DNA from: Excoecaria cochinchinensis
Taxonomy: Eukaryota > Streptophyta > Magnoliopsida > Malpighiales > Euphorbiaceae
DNA length: 64,000 nt
Reading direction: 5' to 3'
Assembly: GCA_947683425.1 (NCBI GenBank)
Contig: CANTUQ010000343.1
Coordinates: 230,001-294,000 of the forward strand
The position numbers were made by a program, and so were the translations under genes. The notes below the pieces were generated by a model. That model searched no databases. It saw only the letters and a program-made list of their open reading frames with translations, and was not told where the DNA came from. Below are positions 63,452 to 64,000 of the stretch, in pieces. Each line of letters opens with the position of its first letter. The first letter of the stretch is position 1.

Positions 63452-63491
63452 TTCTGTCGCGATCGCGATACTTGCCGCGATCGCGACAGAA
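63452..63491. repeat. Perfect 16-bp inverted repeat (hairpin)
   Basis: TTCTGTCGCGATCGCG (63,452-63,467) is followed after the 8-base spacer ATACTTGC by its exact reverse complement (63,476-63,491). Each arm itself contains CGCGATCGCG, a 10-bp palindrome, so cruciform or alternative pairings are possible. The high-GC stem stands out strongly from the AT-rich surroundings. A strong RNA hairpin in the element transcript is plausible; no terminator-like U-run fits. Purpose unknown. Confidence 0.85.
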
Positions 63492-63734
63492 TACAACGTC
63501 TGCATAAATTTTATTTTTTATTCTTCTTTGCTTCTTTTTATTTATTTATTATTTTTTTATATATTTATTAAACTAAACTAATCTTACTAAATTAGCTGTG
63601 AAATAAAACAAATATATTAGTAACATGAAAATCTAGAATACAAAAATAAAACTATATAAACAAATTTAAAACAAAGTACAAAACATAAATAAAAACAATA
63701 TAATTAAGTAACCTAAATAAAAGAAATAGACAAA
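63492..63734. mobile_element. AT-rich spacer next to the gag-like stop
   Basis: I see only A/T-rich simple sequence with TATT and TTTA runs between the hairpin and the gag stop. There is no coding potential, and no pol homology is recognisable. Confidence 0.6.
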
Positions 63735-64000
63735 TCATGGCTTAATATTCTCCCTAGGATTTTCCTCAGTATTACTTGGAAGGCATCCTAGATTCCTAGA
63801 AGGTAAACAATTAGCAAGTTGGCCTATTTGAACCTCAAGATTATGAATAGAGGCTGCATGATTTTTAGTTATTTGATCAATTTTTGCCTCAAGTTTCTTT
63901 TGGCTTTCATCTTGAGAATGCATCTTATAATTAATTTCCTCAATAAACTTATCAATTTTACCTTCAAAGGCCCCAAACCTATCTTGAGGTTGGTGGTATC
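63735..64000 (-). CDS. C-terminal part of an Athila-type gag polyprotein, cut by the window edge
   Basis: The frame is open from the right edge to a TGA stop at 63,735-63,737, giving 87 residues including those upstream of the first internal Met at 63,921-63,923. The edge sequence reads YHQPQDRFGAFEGKIDKF in frame, so the true start lies beyond 64,000. The segment HAASIHNLEVQIGQLAN is the coiled linker seen near the end of gag in many plant Ty3/gypsy polyproteins, and LPSNTEENPREN is the next conserved piece. In relatives the protein continues into the protease and reverse transcriptase; here it stops three residues after REN (IKP, then stop) and no pol follows. Gag packages element RNA into virus-like particles. 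The early stop may be a decayed fusion point or the natural end of a gag-only element. Confidence 0.75.
   Translation of the reverse strand, partial: YHQPQDRFGAFEGKIDKFIEEINYKMHSQDESQKKLEAKIDQITKNHAASIHNLEVQIGQLANCLPSRNLGCLPSNTEENPRENIKP

Noticed and set aside
63258..63581. 107-residue plus-strand ORF
   Set aside because: It runs across the palindromic tandem repeat and hairpin, opposite to the element's coding strand, with no recognisable domain.

Overview
This window is eukaryotic, almost certainly plant, repeat-rich DNA of the pericentromeric or heterochromatic kind. About 91% of it (1 to ~58,074) is one uninterrupted head-to-tail satellite array. The remaining ~6 kb (58,075-64,000) is AT-rich retrotransposon DNA of the Ty3/gypsy Athila type, a lineage restricted to plants. 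I see no cellular protein gene, no rRNA or tRNA gene and no CRISPR array.

Satellite (1-58,074). The basic monomer is 176 bp, ~48% GC by my count of one copy, with about 15 CpG sites and a BamHI site (GGATCC) in most copies. I estimate ~335-340 copies, all in the same orientation. A run of 8-9 bp GAAATCG-type units inside the monomer yields a discrete length ladder: 176, 168, 167 and 159 bp. A fifth class of 155 bp looks like a double template switch. The array is layered. From 1 to ~23 kb most monomers carry GCCGAAAG, and this part includes a 6,729-bp segmental tandem duplication. From ~23 kb onward GCCAAAAG monomers dominate, with several local higher-order repeats (1,568, 859, 1,216 and ~1,400 bp). 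From ~54.4 to 57.7 kb a CGGGGATT subfamily appears. One 3.3-kb stretch (16.67-19.98 kb) holds a dense cluster of single-base homopolymer length changes that I read as local assembly or sequencing error.

Right flank (58,075-64,000). The array stops inside sequence resembling the 3' non-coding part of an Athila-type element in + orientation (58,075-59,149). That sequence is interrupted by a second, minus-strand element of the same general type. Read on the minus strand from the right edge, this element has the C-terminal end of a gag-like protein (64,000-63,735), a CpG-rich palindromic stretch, a 396-aa ORF with the Athila ORF1 / plant transposon protein domain (62,472-61,282), a long 3' untranslated region with two polypurine-tract modules, and a candidate 3' LTR of 1,068 bp (60,217-59,150; TG...CA ends). 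No protease, reverse transcriptase, RNase H or integrase lies between gag and the ORF, so the element is probably non-autonomous and would need enzymes supplied by a related element.

Most interesting points: the 155-bp monomer class with an inverted 12-bp patch, whose spread traces amplification of the array; the junction placing the satellite in the 3' region of an Athila-like element, where other plant satellites are thought to have originated; and the homopolymer cluster as a quality warning. Short ORFs inside the array are by-products of the repeat and are not annotated as genes. Subfamily boundaries were read by eye and are approximate.
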